From G965218495 sp965218495 (GTDB taxonomy: Bacteria; Bacteroidota; Rhodothermia; Rhodothermales; Bin80): DNA of 64,000 nt. The notes beneath the pieces are model-generated. The model did not search any database. It saw nothing but the letters and a program-made list of their open reading frames with translations, and had not been told where the DNA came from. A program made the position numbers and the translations under genes. Location: the NCBI GenBank assembly GCA_965218495.1, contig OZ244626.1, positions 744,001 to 808,000 on the forward strand. The letters run 5' to 3'. Positions within the stretch are counted from its first letter, which is position 1, and every line of letters starts with the position of its first letter. Below, one piece after another: positions 1-8,769 of this stretch.

Positions 1-157
1 TTTCATGCACGCGTTCTTGCATAAACACCATTGCCTGGTGTACCGGGTGATTGGTATCCAAGCCGTGCCCGAGCTTAATGACGCGTACGTCCTTGCCGCG
101 GCTGCACCCTGCAAGGACGAGAAATGCCACAAGAATGGCTCTACCACTCGTTCTCAT
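1..157 (-). CDS. TRAP transporter substrate-binding lipoprotein, DctP-like (N-terminal part, runs off the window)
   Basis: Reading the minus strand from an ATG at 157 gives about 52 codons open to the window edge. The product begins with a short hydrophobic signal ending in a lipobox (LVLAGC, Cys near residue 17). Then comes KLGHGLDTNHPVHQAM, the start typical of DctP-family periplasmic binding proteins of TRAP transporters, which bind small acids such as sugar acids and deliver them to DctQM. The start overlaps the end of the upstream isomerase gene by 17 bases, so the two are probably co-transcribed. With the uronate genes next door, a uronate ligand is a reasonable inference. Only the N-terminus is visible. 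Confidence 0.7.
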   Translation of the reverse strand, partial: MRTSGRAILVAFLVLAGCSRGKDVRVIKLGHGLDTNHPVHQAMVFMQERVHE

Positions 158-1127
158 ACCCGGGGCGCGTAACAATTCTAGCCCAATCCCGCACATTCTC
201 TGTGTAGGCGCCGAGGCACCAAGCGAACATAAAGTCAATTGACGGAGGGGCCATCGTGTCGTGGTAATTGGGCGTGACGTTGATAGCCTGCTCATCAAAG
301 AGGTGCACGTACGTGTTGACGGCCTCTCCGGGGCGTGCGCAGTTCTGCAACACGTAGGGGGCATCGTCTTCCAGCGTGCTGGAGCACCGGAAGTGGTAGA
401 TTTCTTCTTTGGCATCCGGTCCGAGGCCGTAGGGGCCGTCCGGCCCATGGAAGTGGGGCGGGTAGCTGCCCACGCCCCCGACATTGGCCATAAACGTATC
501 GCCGAAGAGCAGCCGGCACGCTTGCACATTTTGGTCGACCAGCTTGTACACCGTGCGCTTCGACATGGGGCGCTTTGTGCCGAGGTTCGCCGCGAGGTGC
601 GTACCTTCAATGTCTGAGTGCCGTACCAAGGTTTCAGGGTACTTGGTGTGGCAGTCAACAGCACGAAACTCGCTGATGTCGGTGAGTTCGCCAGCGGCAC
701 GAATAGTGATGGTCTCTCCAAGCCCGACGTACAGGACGTCAAAGTTGCACAGATGATATTCCTTTCCGCCAACCTGAAGCAGGGCGCTACCGCGGTTGAC
801 GTAAAAAAGTGCTTCCTCCGTGTTGCGCAGCGTCACGGTGATCGGTGTGTACCCTGGTTCACTGGGGCAGAGTGCGATGCGTGCCAGCCGCAGGAAGCGG
901 AAGCTGGAGTTGCGCCCGGTAATGATGCGTGCCCGTTGGTTCATTACCGGACATGCGTCGAAGAGCTCGACCCTACGTAGTGTGGACTTGCCTGGCACCA
1001 CGGCACGGCCTTCAATGACACGGGCCTGCGGAGCCAGCGGATCAACGGTACGGAAGCGGCCTATCAAACGAGGTGTTACCATAAGGCAGCGTAAGCCAAT
1101 GCGATCTGATGGGGGAACGTACACCAA
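141..1127 (-). CDS. IolB/KduI-family sugar-acid isomerase
   Basis: A 328-residue protein of the bicupin IolB/KduI family. Visible are a first cupin core around residues 105-145 (LQVGGKEYHLCNFDVLYVG) and a second metal-type motif SYPPHFHG at about 221-228 followed by EEIYHF at about 241-246. IolB isomerizes 5-deoxyglucuronate in inositol breakdown; KduI acts on 5-keto-4-deoxyuronate. The SYPPH motif is closer to IolB, but the neighbours (uronate isomerase, TRAP binding protein) are uronate genes, so the true substrate is open. It is somewhat longer than either family's usual 270-280 residues. It is divergent from uxaC with only 36 bases between the starts, implying a shared control region. Confidence 0.75.
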   Translation of the reverse strand: MVYVPPSDRIGLRCLMVTPRLIGRFRTVDPLAPQARVIEGRAVVPGKSTLRRVELFDACPVMNQRARIITGRNSSFRFLRLARIALCPSEPGYTPITVTLRNTEEALFYVNRGSALLQVGGKEYHLCNFDVLYVGLGETITIRAAGELTDISEFRAVDCHTKYPETLVRHSDIEGTHLAANLGTKRPMSKRTVYKLVDQNVQACRLLFGDTFMANVGGVGSYPPHFHGPDGPYGLGPDAKEEIYHFRCSSTLEDDAPYVLQNCARPGEAVNTYVHLFDEQAINVTPNYHDTMAPPSIDFMFAWCLGAYTENVRDWARIVTRPGYENEW

Positions 1128-1163
1128 CCACCTTCTCTAGTCAAGTATAAGACTATTCGACTT

Positions 1164-2621
1164 ATGCGAGCCTTCCTGGATGACGACTTTCTGTTGGAAA
1201 GCGTGCCCGCGCGGCAGCTGTATCACGACTATGCGGCACCCACGCCGATTATCGATTATCACTGTCACCTGCCGCCAGATGAGATCGCACGCGATGCCAC
1301 GTATCCTACCATTACTTCGATCTGGCTGGACGGAGACCACTACAAGTGGCGCGCGATGCGCTCAAGCGGCGTGCCTGAGCGCTACTGCACGGGCGATGCT
1401 TCGGACTGGGAAAAGTTTGCTGCCTGGGCCACCGTCGTGCCGTACACCGTGATGAATCCGCTCTACCACTGGACGCATATGGAGCTCCGGCGCATTTTCG
1501 GCATTGACGATCAGCTGTCTCCCACCACTGCACGCAGCATCTACGAATGTTGCAACGCACGCCTCCGCGAGCCTGAATTCAGCGCACGCGGATTCTTGCG
1601 CCGGTTCAATGTAGTTGCGCTTTGTACCACCGACGATCCAGCCGATTCGCTGGAGCCGCATGATCGCATCAGGCGCGATGGTCTCCCGACAGAGGTCCTG
1701 CCTGGATTCAGGGCAGATCGAGCTTTAGCCGTCGGAAGTGCCGGATTCACTGCGTATCTCGCGCGCTTGGGAGCAGCCGCGAATATGTGCATTGACTCGC
1801 CGGAAGGCCTGCTGGCAGCCTTGGAGCAGCGGCAGCACCACTTTGCCGGCCTTGGATGCGTTACCTCAGACCACGGGGAAGCGCAAGTATACGTCGAGCC
1901 GTATACGCGTAAAGACATCGCCCGAATCCTAGACGTTGCGCTGACGGGGCAAGAGCCAACGGCACATGAAGTCATACAGTTTAAGTCTTGGGGGCTGTAT
2001 GAGTTTGCGCGAAAATATCACGACCGGGGGTGGGTTCAGCAGTTCCATTTGAGTGCGCTTCGCAACACCAATTCGCGGGCCCTCAGCGCGCTAGGCCCAG
2101 ACACGGGCTTTGACTCGATTGGCCAGTATGACCTCGCGGGGCGCTTGGCCGCGTTTTTGGATCGCCTAGACGAGGAGAGCAAGCTTGCATCGACCATACT
2201 CTACTCCGTCAACCCGTCCCACAATGAGGTGCTGGCCAGCATGGCGGGCAACTTTAGCAGCGGGCCGGTACCGGGCAAGATACAGTTTGGAACAGCTTGG
2301 TGGTTCATGGACACCAAAGAGGGCATGGTCCGACAACTGACCGCGCTGGCGAGCATCGGGCTAATCAGTCATTTTGTTGGGATGCTCACGGACTCCCGAA
2401 GCTTCTTGTCGTATCCTCGGCACGAATATTTCCGTCGCATTCTGTGCAACATGATCGGTGATCAGGTTGCGCGCGGCGAGCTGCCGGGCGACATGAAGTG
2501 GCTTGGCCATCTGGTGCAGCGCATATGTTACGGCAATGCGCGTGATTATTTCGGGCTGGACTTTCTGGACGAGTTTGGCGAGACGGCGGGCCACGTTTAC
2601 CCTGGCTATGAGGGCCTGTAG
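1164..2621 (+). CDS. uxaC: Uronate (glucuronate/galacturonate) isomerase
   Basis: A 485-residue match to uronate isomerase, the amidohydrolase-fold enzyme that turns D-glucuronate into D-fructuronate and D-galacturonate into D-tagaturonate as the first cytoplasmic step of hexuronate breakdown. The metal motif DYHCHLPP lies at residues 31-38, and family sequences such as WDTIGQYD-like DSIGQYDLAG and the GTAWWFMD segment near the C-terminal third are present. Length is normal. The gene is divergent from the IolB/KduI-like gene. Altronate dehydratase, a later step of the galacturonate branch, is found 4.5 kb away, beyond an accessory island. Confidence 0.93.
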   Translation: MRAFLDDDFLLESVPARQLYHDYAAPTPIIDYHCHLPPDEIARDATYPTITSIWLDGDHYKWRAMRSSGVPERYCTGDASDWEKFAAWATVVPYTVMNPLYHWTHMELRRIFGIDDQLSPTTARSIYECCNARLREPEFSARGFLRRFNVVALCTTDDPADSLEPHDRIRRDGLPTEVLPGFRADRALAVGSAGFTAYLARLGAAANMCIDSPEGLLAALEQRQHHFAGLGCVTSDHGEAQVYVEPYTRKDIARILDVALTGQEPTAHEVIQFKSWGLYEFARKYHDRGWVQQFHLSALRNTNSRALSALGPDTGFDSIGQYDLAGRLAAFLDRLDEESKLASTILYSVNPSHNEVLASMAGNFSSGPVPGKIQFGTAWWFMDTKEGMVRQLTALASIGLISHFVGMLTDSRSFLSYPRHEYFRRILCNMIGDQVARGELPGDMKWLGHLVQRICYGNARDYFGLDFLDEFGETAGHVYPGYEGL

Positions 2622-2897
2622 GGCTGAACATGTTCCATGTGGGTAGACAGCAAGTCCGTCAGTGTGATCGGGTTGTTCGTACCTTGCCAATCCTTCCATC
2701 GTTGCCCGTGTTACAATACAGTTGGACCTACAGCCGCCAGGCGGTAATCGCTCAGGCCGTGCAACAGCATTTGTTGGCGGCGAGCGGTGCTCTAGAAGAT
2801 GATGCTCCGCACGTTGCACGTCTGCTTGAATTGGGAACTGTCAAGTCAGTCAAATCGTTTTCGCCGCAGATTCTAAGTGTACAATGCGACCAAGAGC
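2622..2897. other. Gap between uxaC and the ATPase gene
   Basis: About 276 bases without a convincing gene. This is the left junction between the uronate block and the accessory island. I see no clear repeat, tRNA or integrase that would define an attachment site. Confidence 0.4.
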
Positions 2898-3989
2898 ATG
2901 CTTCGAAGTCTCAGGTTAGAAGGGTATCGCGGCTTCGAAACCTACGAGTTTAGCGACTTTAAGAGAATCAATCTGCTCGTCGGTCCGAACAACAGTGGTA
3001 AGACTTCGATCCTAGAGGCCATCGAATTTCTGGCCGCACAAGGTGATCCAGGCGTCTTAGTGCGAACCGCAATTCGGCGCGGTGAGGTGAATTATGCCTG
3101 GTACGGGAAAAACCGAGTAGAGCTCAGCAACATTTCTCACTTTTTCCACGGCCACAAGCTCGAGGACGGTGCAGCTTTTCGCTTGTCGGGTGGGCGGTAC
3201 GGACCGATCGTCGTCCAAGTTCAGCCAACCGATGCAGACACGATGGATTCTCTATTTCATGAGGAAGCTGGTTTAGCCGTCTTGTTTAATGTCAAGATTG
3301 AGGGAAGCGCCTCTGAGGGACCTTTTGTCCTTCCCGTTACTGAAGCCGGCGAGGTAGAGGATCGGGCCATGCTTGGGATACACAGATCGCGGCGGCGATT
3401 GTCGTCGAAACCACCGCCGGTGCAATTCATTGCCCCAGAGTCGGTCGGACTCAGCGAAACGCGAGCGATGTGGGATACGGTCCAGGCTGAGGGTCGGGAG
3501 CACGAGGTCGTAACGGCTCTCAGGGTCTTGGTGAGTGATCTTAGGTCCATTCACTTTCTCACAGCAGACTGGTCGCGTTTTTCTTCGAGCAGTGCTGGCA
3601 TATTGCTCGGAATTGGTGCTGGGAACAGTCGAATACCTCTCGGCAGCTACGGAGATGGGTTACGACGTCTTTTAGCACTTTCGTTGTCGCTATTGAATGT
3701 AAAAGGCGGCTTCATGCTTGTTGACGAGATTGACGCTGGTTTGCATTGGACGGTAATGAAAGACATGTGGCGATTGGTTCTTGACACGGCGCAGCGCTCC
3801 AAGATTCAGGTGTTTGCGACGACGCACAGCGCGGACTGCCTTCGGGGCCTTGCTAGGCTTGCAGGGTCGGATCCAGCCTTAAGCGAAGATGTTGCCATTT
3901 ACAAGATTGAGCGATTGTTGGAAGAGGCCGTGAGATTTAGCGGGGCAGACCTTCAAATTGCTGAAGATCAGGAGATTGAGGTGCGGTAG
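2898..3989 (+). CDS. AAA family ATPase, OLD/PARIS-type ABC-like, partner of a TOPRIM protein
   Basis: About 363 residues from ATG 2898 (a GTG at 2877 in the same frame adds seven residues without a domain gain). It starts LRSLRLEGYRGFETYEF, the usual opening of RecF/OLD-type ATPases. Walker A is GPNNSGKTS at residues 29-37, an ABC-signature-like region GDGLRRLLALSLSLL precedes the Walker B segment MLVDEIDAG near residue 275, and the switch motif TTHSADCL follows. The fold and the adjoining TOPRIM gene resemble split OLD nucleases and the PARIS AriA/AriB pair, but no family-specific marker proves this. The last base of its TAG is the first base of the next gene's GTG start, so the two are translationally coupled. 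Role as a defence or DNA-repair ATPase is inferred. Confidence 0.8.
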   Translation: MLRSLRLEGYRGFETYEFSDFKRINLLVGPNNSGKTSILEAIEFLAAQGDPGVLVRTAIRRGEVNYAWYGKNRVELSNISHFFHGHKLEDGAAFRLSGGRYGPIVVQVQPTDADTMDSLFHEEAGLAVLFNVKIEGSASEGPFVLPVTEAGEVEDRAMLGIHRSRRRLSSKPPPVQFIAPESVGLSETRAMWDTVQAEGREHEVVTALRVLVSDLRSIHFLTADWSRFSSSSAGILLGIGAGNSRIPLGSYGDGLRRLLALSLSLLNVKGGFMLVDEIDAGLHWTVMKDMWRLVLDTAQRSKIQVFATTHSADCLRGLARLAGSDPALSEDVAIYKIERLLEEAVRFSGADLQIAEDQEIEVR

Positions 3990-4639
3990 TGGCGAAGCAG
4001 TCAAGGCTCTTGGTCGAGGGCAAGGACGATCTTCACACAATTCACCATCTCCTTTCGAGCCACGGCATCGAAAGCGAATTGAGTCCTAAGCCGCCACCGA
4101 AGGGCCTAATTGGAATCCATGAAAAACACGATGTAGATAAATTGCTGAAAAGTGTCCACCTGGAGGTGAGTACTAACAGCGGTGGGATCGTGGGATTCGT
4201 ACTGGACGCCGACACGTCGCCTCGAGATCGCTGGCGGGATATTTCAGTCCGTCTGAAAGAGGAGGGCGTGGATATGCCTAAGAAGAGTCCGCGCGGTGGA
4301 TTTATCGGGAAATCCAAATACAACTCGCGCGTTGGTGTATGGATCATGCCCGACAATCAGCATGAGGGAGCCATTGAGCATTTTCTTCAGTCGCTCATTT
4401 CCGACAATGACCAGCTTCTGCACCACGCCCGGAACTCGACTGATGTGGCCAAGAGGGATTATGGAGCGAGGTTTCGCCCTGCCAGTACCAAGAAGGCAGT
4501 ACTGCATGCTTGGCTCGCCTGGCAAAAGCGACCCGGAGTACCCTACGGCACAGCCATAAAAGCCGAGTATTTTCGCAATGACAGTCTACTGGCGCGAGAC
4601 TTTGTTTCCTGGTGCCGGCGGCTGTTCGAGCTCGATTGA
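3989..4639 (+). CDS. DUF3226-like TOPRIM protein coupled to the ATPase
   Basis: A 216-residue protein starting at GTG 3989. TOPRIM hallmarks are visible: LLVEGKDD with the conserved Glu10 near the N-terminus, and VLDADTSPRDRW with the DxD pair at Asp73/Asp75. A later segment GVWIMPDNQHEGAIEHFL and the C-terminal KKAVLHAWLAWQ match what I know of the DUF3226 family. TOPRIM folds coordinate Mg2+ for nucleic-acid cleavage or strand transfer. The one-base overlap with the ATPase gene implies a stoichiometric complex. It would be the effector half of an OLD- or PARIS-like two-gene system; nuclease activity is inferred, not shown. Confidence 0.75.
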   Translation: MAKQSRLLVEGKDDLHTIHHLLSSHGIESELSPKPPPKGLIGIHEKHDVDKLLKSVHLEVSTNSGGIVGFVLDADTSPRDRWRDISVRLKEEGVDMPKKSPRGGFIGKSKYNSRVGVWIMPDNQHEGAIEHFLQSLISDNDQLLHHARNSTDVAKRDYGARFRPASTKKAVLHAWLAWQKRPGVPYGTAIKAEYFRNDSLLARDFVSWCRRLFELD

Positions 4640-4978
4640 GGCCGGGCATGCGGCCAAGAGGAGAATCAAATGGTGGTCGCTTGTTTTCGGATGGCGGGTC
4701 GCTGCTCTTTCTGGAGGTGAAAGCGAAGTGCATCATTACGCCCCAGCTTCGTTAAGTTTGGGAATCGTATACGAAAGTAACCATCCAATTCGAAACCTTG
4801 CAGCCCGCTATCACTGTATCTGGCAACCTGCGCCGGACCCACCAGACCTCTCTTAGCCTGTGGTCATCGATAACCTCAGGCCCTCTGTGCCAACAAAGAG
4901 TGAGACAGTTCAATACATTATTGGTGTAGCCGCGGTGGGGTTTATGCTCCAGCGCACAACCGAAATAGGAATACCCCC
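4640..4978. other. Gap between TOPRIM gene and HARE-HTH nuclease
   Basis: About 340 bases. Short open frames exist but none has recognisable motifs. I see no clear hairpin with a T-run or strong promoter here. Confidence 0.4.
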
Positions 4979-5675
4979 ATGACTGCACAGAATCTCTCGT
5001 GGAAAGATGCAGCAATCCGGGTACTCACGGAGGCCGGCGAACCATTGCACTACGTCGAGATCGCGCGGCGAATTCTGGATGGTGGCATCAAGTCCACTAC
5101 TGGGGCGACACCGGCCGATAGCCTGAACGCAGCTATTGGAAGCGCCATAAATAAAGATGGTCCCGCGTCGCCCTTCGTGCGCCACGCCGCTGGCGTCTAC
5201 CGGCTGCGCGACATGGCCTTGGCCACCGTCGACCCTACTACGCCGGGACCGGTGGCCGCTTTCGGCATTCACTGGCAGCGCGACCTGGTTCAGTGGGCCT
5301 CACGGCCGCGTCTCTACGGTCGGCAGCACGCCAATGCTGACCGAGTGGACCTGGCCGATCAGTATGGCATCTACCTGCCCCACGATGTGCGGGGCGAGAC
5401 TGTGTACGTCGGTCAAGCACAGCTTCTGGGCGTGCGGCTCTCGCAGCACACGCGGGATCGGCACGCCGGGCGGTGGACCTATTTTTTTGTGGTTCGGAAT
5501 CAGGGACGTGAACGAGGACGGCAGCATGGCAGATCCGAGTGGTGCGGCCGCGCCGTCCCGTCTTGTCGACACGTTGGAGTCCGTCCTGATTGAGGCTTTC
5601 GAACCGCGCCAGAATCGCCAGCGCGGTTCCTGCAATGGGAGCGAGTACCTTCAGGCCACGGACCCGAGGTTATAG
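4979..5675 (+). pseudogene. HARE-HTH plus GIY-YIG nuclease, frameshifted
   Basis: The first frame (4979-5593) encodes a HARE-HTH winged helix at about residues 5-76 (LTEAGEPLHYVEIARRI, FVRHAAGVYRLRD), then a GIY-YIG-type core: QYGIYLP at about 128-134, TVYVGQ at 141-146 and GVRLSQHTRDR at about 151-161. After GRWTYFF the reading breaks at a run of seven T (about 5482-5488). The conserved continuation, LWFGIRDVNEDGS followed by DTLESVLIEAFEP, lies in the other forward frame up to TAG 5675. HARE-HTH domains are linked to restriction and DNA-modification systems, and GIY-YIG is an endonuclease fold. The cause could be a true mutation, polymerase slippage expression, or an assembly error in the homopolymer. 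Confidence 0.7.
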
Positions 5676-5806
5676 ATAGGCGCCGCGTCCAAATTCACGT
5701 GCGCTCCGGCGAGCGCAAGGTCAAGAGCGCTGAGGCTTGCACGCCGATGCCCAAGCCCTGCAGGAGGGGGCGGTCTAGCGCGGCCACTCGATGACTTTGC
5801 CGCAGA

Positions 5807-6200
5807 ATGGTTGGAATGCCGCGCCAGAGCGACGCGGTTGCTGCCGCAGTCGAACGCGATGCGGCGGCGGACGACCGGGCGAATGTGGACCTCCTGTTCG
5901 AGGAGTGGATGAGGCCCCCGGTGGTCGGCCTGAGCCTCTGGCTCGGCCTCTGCGGCGGGAGCTGGGCGGACGCTGCACTGGCTGTCGACGCACATTCAGG
6001 CACAGGTCCATACGGTGGCTGCCCTCGACCTGGACATCACGGAGGCCCGCCGGACTTTGGCGTGGCTCAAGGCCCCCACCTGGGAGATCGTGCTCCGGGA
6101 GATTGAGAGAGAGCGGTTCGTGGTACTGCCGGTCGGCGCGTTGGCCGATCCACTCTGGAGGGTAGGCACTCGGCCAGCCGCGAAGCTGCCGAACGAGTGA
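5807..6200 (+). pseudogene. Decayed plasmid mobilization-type membrane protein (MobB/Mbe-like)
   Basis: Two overlapping frames appear to be pieces of one gene. The first frame (from 5807) gives a hydrophilic start and a membrane-like stretch PVVGLSLWLGLCGGSW. The second (6015-6200) gives LDLDITEARRTLAWLKA, then WEIVLREIERERFVVLPVG and a tail ending TRPAAKLPNE. Joining them needs a one-base shift near 5950. The pattern of one transmembrane helix, a coiled-coil-like segment and a FVVLP...RPAxKL tail is what I associate with accessory proteins in plasmid mobilization loci. It is immediately followed by a small coupled ORF of MobD/MbeD type. The family assignment is tentative. Confidence 0.35.
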
Positions 6201-6209
6201 AGGAGCTCT

Positions 6210-6359
6210 ATGATCGCGTTAGAACAGCAGTTGATGACGTCGTCCGCCCAGTATGAACAGTCGCAGCGGAAGCGCGTCGCGCTGCTCACCGGGCAAGTAA
6301 CGCAGTTGGCCCGGAACTACAGGACGCTCGCCGAGACGTTGCGAGTGCGTTGGGCCTGA
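6210..6359 (+). CDS. Small MbeD/MobD-like mobilization protein
   Basis: A 49-residue ORF with ATG at 6210 and TGA at 6357-6359. A strong AGGAG Shine-Dalgarno sits at 6201-6205, four bases upstream, directly behind the stop of the preceding relic. The product is a single amphipathic helix-like chain (LEQQLMTSSAQYEQSQRK, then QLARNYRTLAETLRVRW), the composition seen in MbeD/MobD mobilization proteins. Function is inferred from size, heptad-like pattern and position behind a mobilization relic. Confidence 0.4.
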   Translation: MIALEQQLMTSSAQYEQSQRKRVALLTGQVTQLARNYRTLAETLRVRWA

Positions 6360-6363
6360 TGCG

Positions 6364-6822
6364 ATGAATTGGACGGCCCTCCCGACGGCACTGCAATGTG
6401 CCAAAATGGTGGTGAGATTTACTGACCATTCGAGGGAGGAGGCTAGCATCATCGTGGGCAATCTGACAAAGTACAGCTTCCAGGCACATGGGGCGCCGGC
6501 GGATGGGTCAGTGGCGTACCGAAGGAAGCTGAGCCGGAGGAAGCTTCTGAGTTTTCTCGCATCGCAGCCGAGGTGGATGGTGGCGATGGAAGCGTGTGCC
6601 AGCGTTCACCACTGGAGCCGGGAGATAATGACGTTCGGCCACGAGGTGAGGCTGGTTCCGCAGGTCTATGTGAAGCCGGCCGTCAAGAGGCACAAGAACG
6701 ACGCCGCGGACGCGGAGGCAATCTGGGAAGCGGCTAAACGGCCGACCACGCACTTCGTGGCGGTGAAGACGGAGGCGCAGCACGCGCAGGCGATGCTCTT
6801 TCGCCTGCGCGTGCCTTGTTAG
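6364..6822 (+). pseudogene. Truncated IS110-family transposase (N-terminal DEDD half)
   Basis: The frame carries the N-terminal catalytic half of an IS110/IS1111 transposase: MVAMEACASVHHWSREI, GHEVRLVPQVYVKPAV and KRHKNDAADAEAIWEAA, the conserved block with acidic residues of the DEDD nuclease. Homology stops near residue 140. The C-terminal transposase_20 half is missing, and the first ~40 residues look unrelated. The piece marks the right side of the accessory island. Confidence 0.75.
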
Positions 6823-7125
6823 AGATCAAACTTGCCGCTGTATTCCACAGAATTACAAACGCCACCATGTAGTGACGGAATATATGCGTTCTCGCGGCGC
6901 CAATAGTCGGGACATTCGTCCTGCCAAGGTCTCAAAACGCTGCCAAAGCGGTGCTATCCTCCGCCGAAATACCACCCAGCAGGATCAGAGTCGGAATCTT
7001 GGCCAGTAGATCGCCTGTCTGGGTGCCCCTACCGCCGAAACCAAGGGGTACCGCACCATCGGTGTAATATGCGAGCCAATGGTCTGGTGCGCCAGGGCTC
7101 GGAACACGAAATGCTTGCCGAAGCG
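6823..7125. other. Gap between the IS110 relic and uxaA
   Basis: About 300 bases. A 72-codon minus-strand frame (6932-7150) overlaps the uxaA end but has no family signature. Nothing else is evident. This is the right junction of the accessory island. Confidence 0.35.
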
Positions 7126-8760
7126 TCAGAGTGATACGCCGCGCTTCCACGGGATGAAGTCGTGCTGAGCAAGCCGTGTCGCCTGTGTGGTGCGCTTGCC
7201 ACTCGCCAGCGCGATGACATATTCGAGGATTCGAGTCCCTACGCCCTCAATCGATTCACGGCCCTCAATGATGCCGCCCGCGTCCAAGTCGATGAGATCC
7301 GGCAGCCGCTCGAATAGGCCTGTGTTGGATGAAATCTTTACAACGGATGCCACAGCGTTGCCAGTGGGCGTCCCCATGCCGGTAGAAAACAGGATGACCT
7401 GTGCCCCTGCGCCCGAGAGGGCCGTAGTGGATTCGACATCGCCGCCGGGCGTGCAAAGAAGATGCAACCCAGGTCTGGTAGCGTATTCGGGGTAGTCGAG
7501 TACCGCGGCCACTGGCGCGGTGCCTCCCTTCTTGGCAGCGCCGGCGCTCTTCATGGCGTCCGTCAGGAGCCCATCGCGGATGTTGCCTGCGGATGGGTTC
7601 ATATCGAATCCCGTGCCCACGGACGCTGCCACCGCCGCGTAGCGTTGCATGAGGTCAGCAAACCGTTGGGCGTCTTCTAGGCGTTCGCACCGGTCAATAA
7701 GGTCTTGCTCGACGCCGCATAGCTCTGGAAATTCCGCCAAAATCGTGCGCCCTCCAAGCGCTACCACCAGGTCCGCCGCGTGCCCAATGGCCGGGTTGGC
7801 ACTGAGCCCCGAGAATCCGTCCGACCCGCCGCACTCCAGCCCTATTGTAAGCTTGCTCAGGGGTGCGGGGCGCCGCACAAGGGTATTCGCTTCGGCAAGC
7901 GCGGCAAACGTTTCCTGGGTAGTGGCACGAAGCATCGCATCTGCGGACGCATGACGCTGCTGCTGGTAAATGAGTAGCGGCTTGTCGAATCGCGAGTTGC
8001 GCCTCCGGAGTTCCTCTGTGAGGATTCCGACCTGCGCGTTTTCGCAGCCGAGGCTCAGCACGGTGCCGCCAGCGACGTTGGGATGATGCAGAAACCCTGC
8101 AAAGAGCCCACACAGTGCGCGCGCATCTTGGCGCGTGCCACCACAGCCGAGCGTGTGCGTCAGAAAATGAATGCCATCAACATTGGGGAAGATGCGAGGA
8201 ATGTCCGGTTCCGTTTGAGCTGAGGTGCTATTTGCCCGAAGCATGTCAGGCGTGGCACCGCTTCTATACTCTTCTATCAGGTTCGTGACTTGACGGCGGT
8301 ACGGCGTTGACACGCTGTAGCCAAGCTCCTGTTCAAAGGCTTCCTTAAGGGCGGTGACGTTGCGGTTTTCGCAGAAGACGAGGGGCAGCACCAGCCAGTG
8401 GTTCGCAGTGCCGACCTGGCCATCGCTGCGATGATATCCATAAAATTGTCGCCCTGTCCACGGCGCTATGTCCGGCGCCTTCCACAGGTAGCTCCTAGGC
8501 CGTACCTCGTAAGGCTCGGCATCATGGGCTACGTTACGCGTGGTCACGAGTCCGCCCGCCGGGATGTGTGCCGTGGCCCGCCCGATGCGTATGCCATACA
8601 TAACGACGCCATCCCCTGGCGCCAAGTCATACGAGGCGACTTTGTGCTTTCCAGGGATGCGTGACTTCGTTACTACGGCGCCTTGCAGGCGCGTGCCCTT
8701 GTGGAGGGTGTTGAGTGCCACCAGGACGTTGTCCAGGGGATGGATTCTGAGCGTGGCCAC
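7126..8760 (-). CDS. uxaA: Altronate dehydratase
   Basis: A 544-residue protein with the two-part UxaA layout: an N-terminal SAF-like domain (about residues 1-95) and the large C-terminal altronate/galactarate dehydratase domain, with THTLGCGGTRQDA, GLECGGSDGFSGLSANPA and a late FSTGMGTPTGNAVAP-like FSTGMGTPTGNAVAS motif. It dehydrates D-altronate to 2-keto-3-deoxygluconate, the third step of galacturonate breakdown. Cysteines in the conserved GCGG and ECGGSD motifs are consistent with the iron-dependent active site. It is the last gene of a seven-gene minus-strand run of nucleotide-sugar genes, 9 bases after the preceding stop, an odd partner for a catabolic enzyme. UxaC is nearby but on the other strand. 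Confidence 0.92.
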   Translation of the reverse strand: MATLRIHPLDNVLVALNTLHKGTRLQGAVVTKSRIPGKHKVASYDLAPGDGVVMYGIRIGRATAHIPAGGLVTTRNVAHDAEPYEVRPRSYLWKAPDIAPWTGRQFYGYHRSDGQVGTANHWLVLPLVFCENRNVTALKEAFEQELGYSVSTPYRRQVTNLIEEYRSGATPDMLRANSTSAQTEPDIPRIFPNVDGIHFLTHTLGCGGTRQDARALCGLFAGFLHHPNVAGGTVLSLGCENAQVGILTEELRRRNSRFDKPLLIYQQQRHASADAMLRATTQETFAALAEANTLVRRPAPLSKLTIGLECGGSDGFSGLSANPAIGHAADLVVALGGRTILAEFPELCGVEQDLIDRCERLEDAQRFADLMQRYAAVAASVGTGFDMNPSAGNIRDGLLTDAMKSAGAAKKGGTAPVAAVLDYPEYATRPGLHLLCTPGGDVESTTALSGAGAQVILFSTGMGTPTGNAVASVVKISSNTGLFERLPDLIDLDAGGIIEGRESIEGVGTRILEYVIALASGKRTTQATRLAQHDFIPWKRGVSL

Positions 8761-8769
8761 AAGGTGCCT

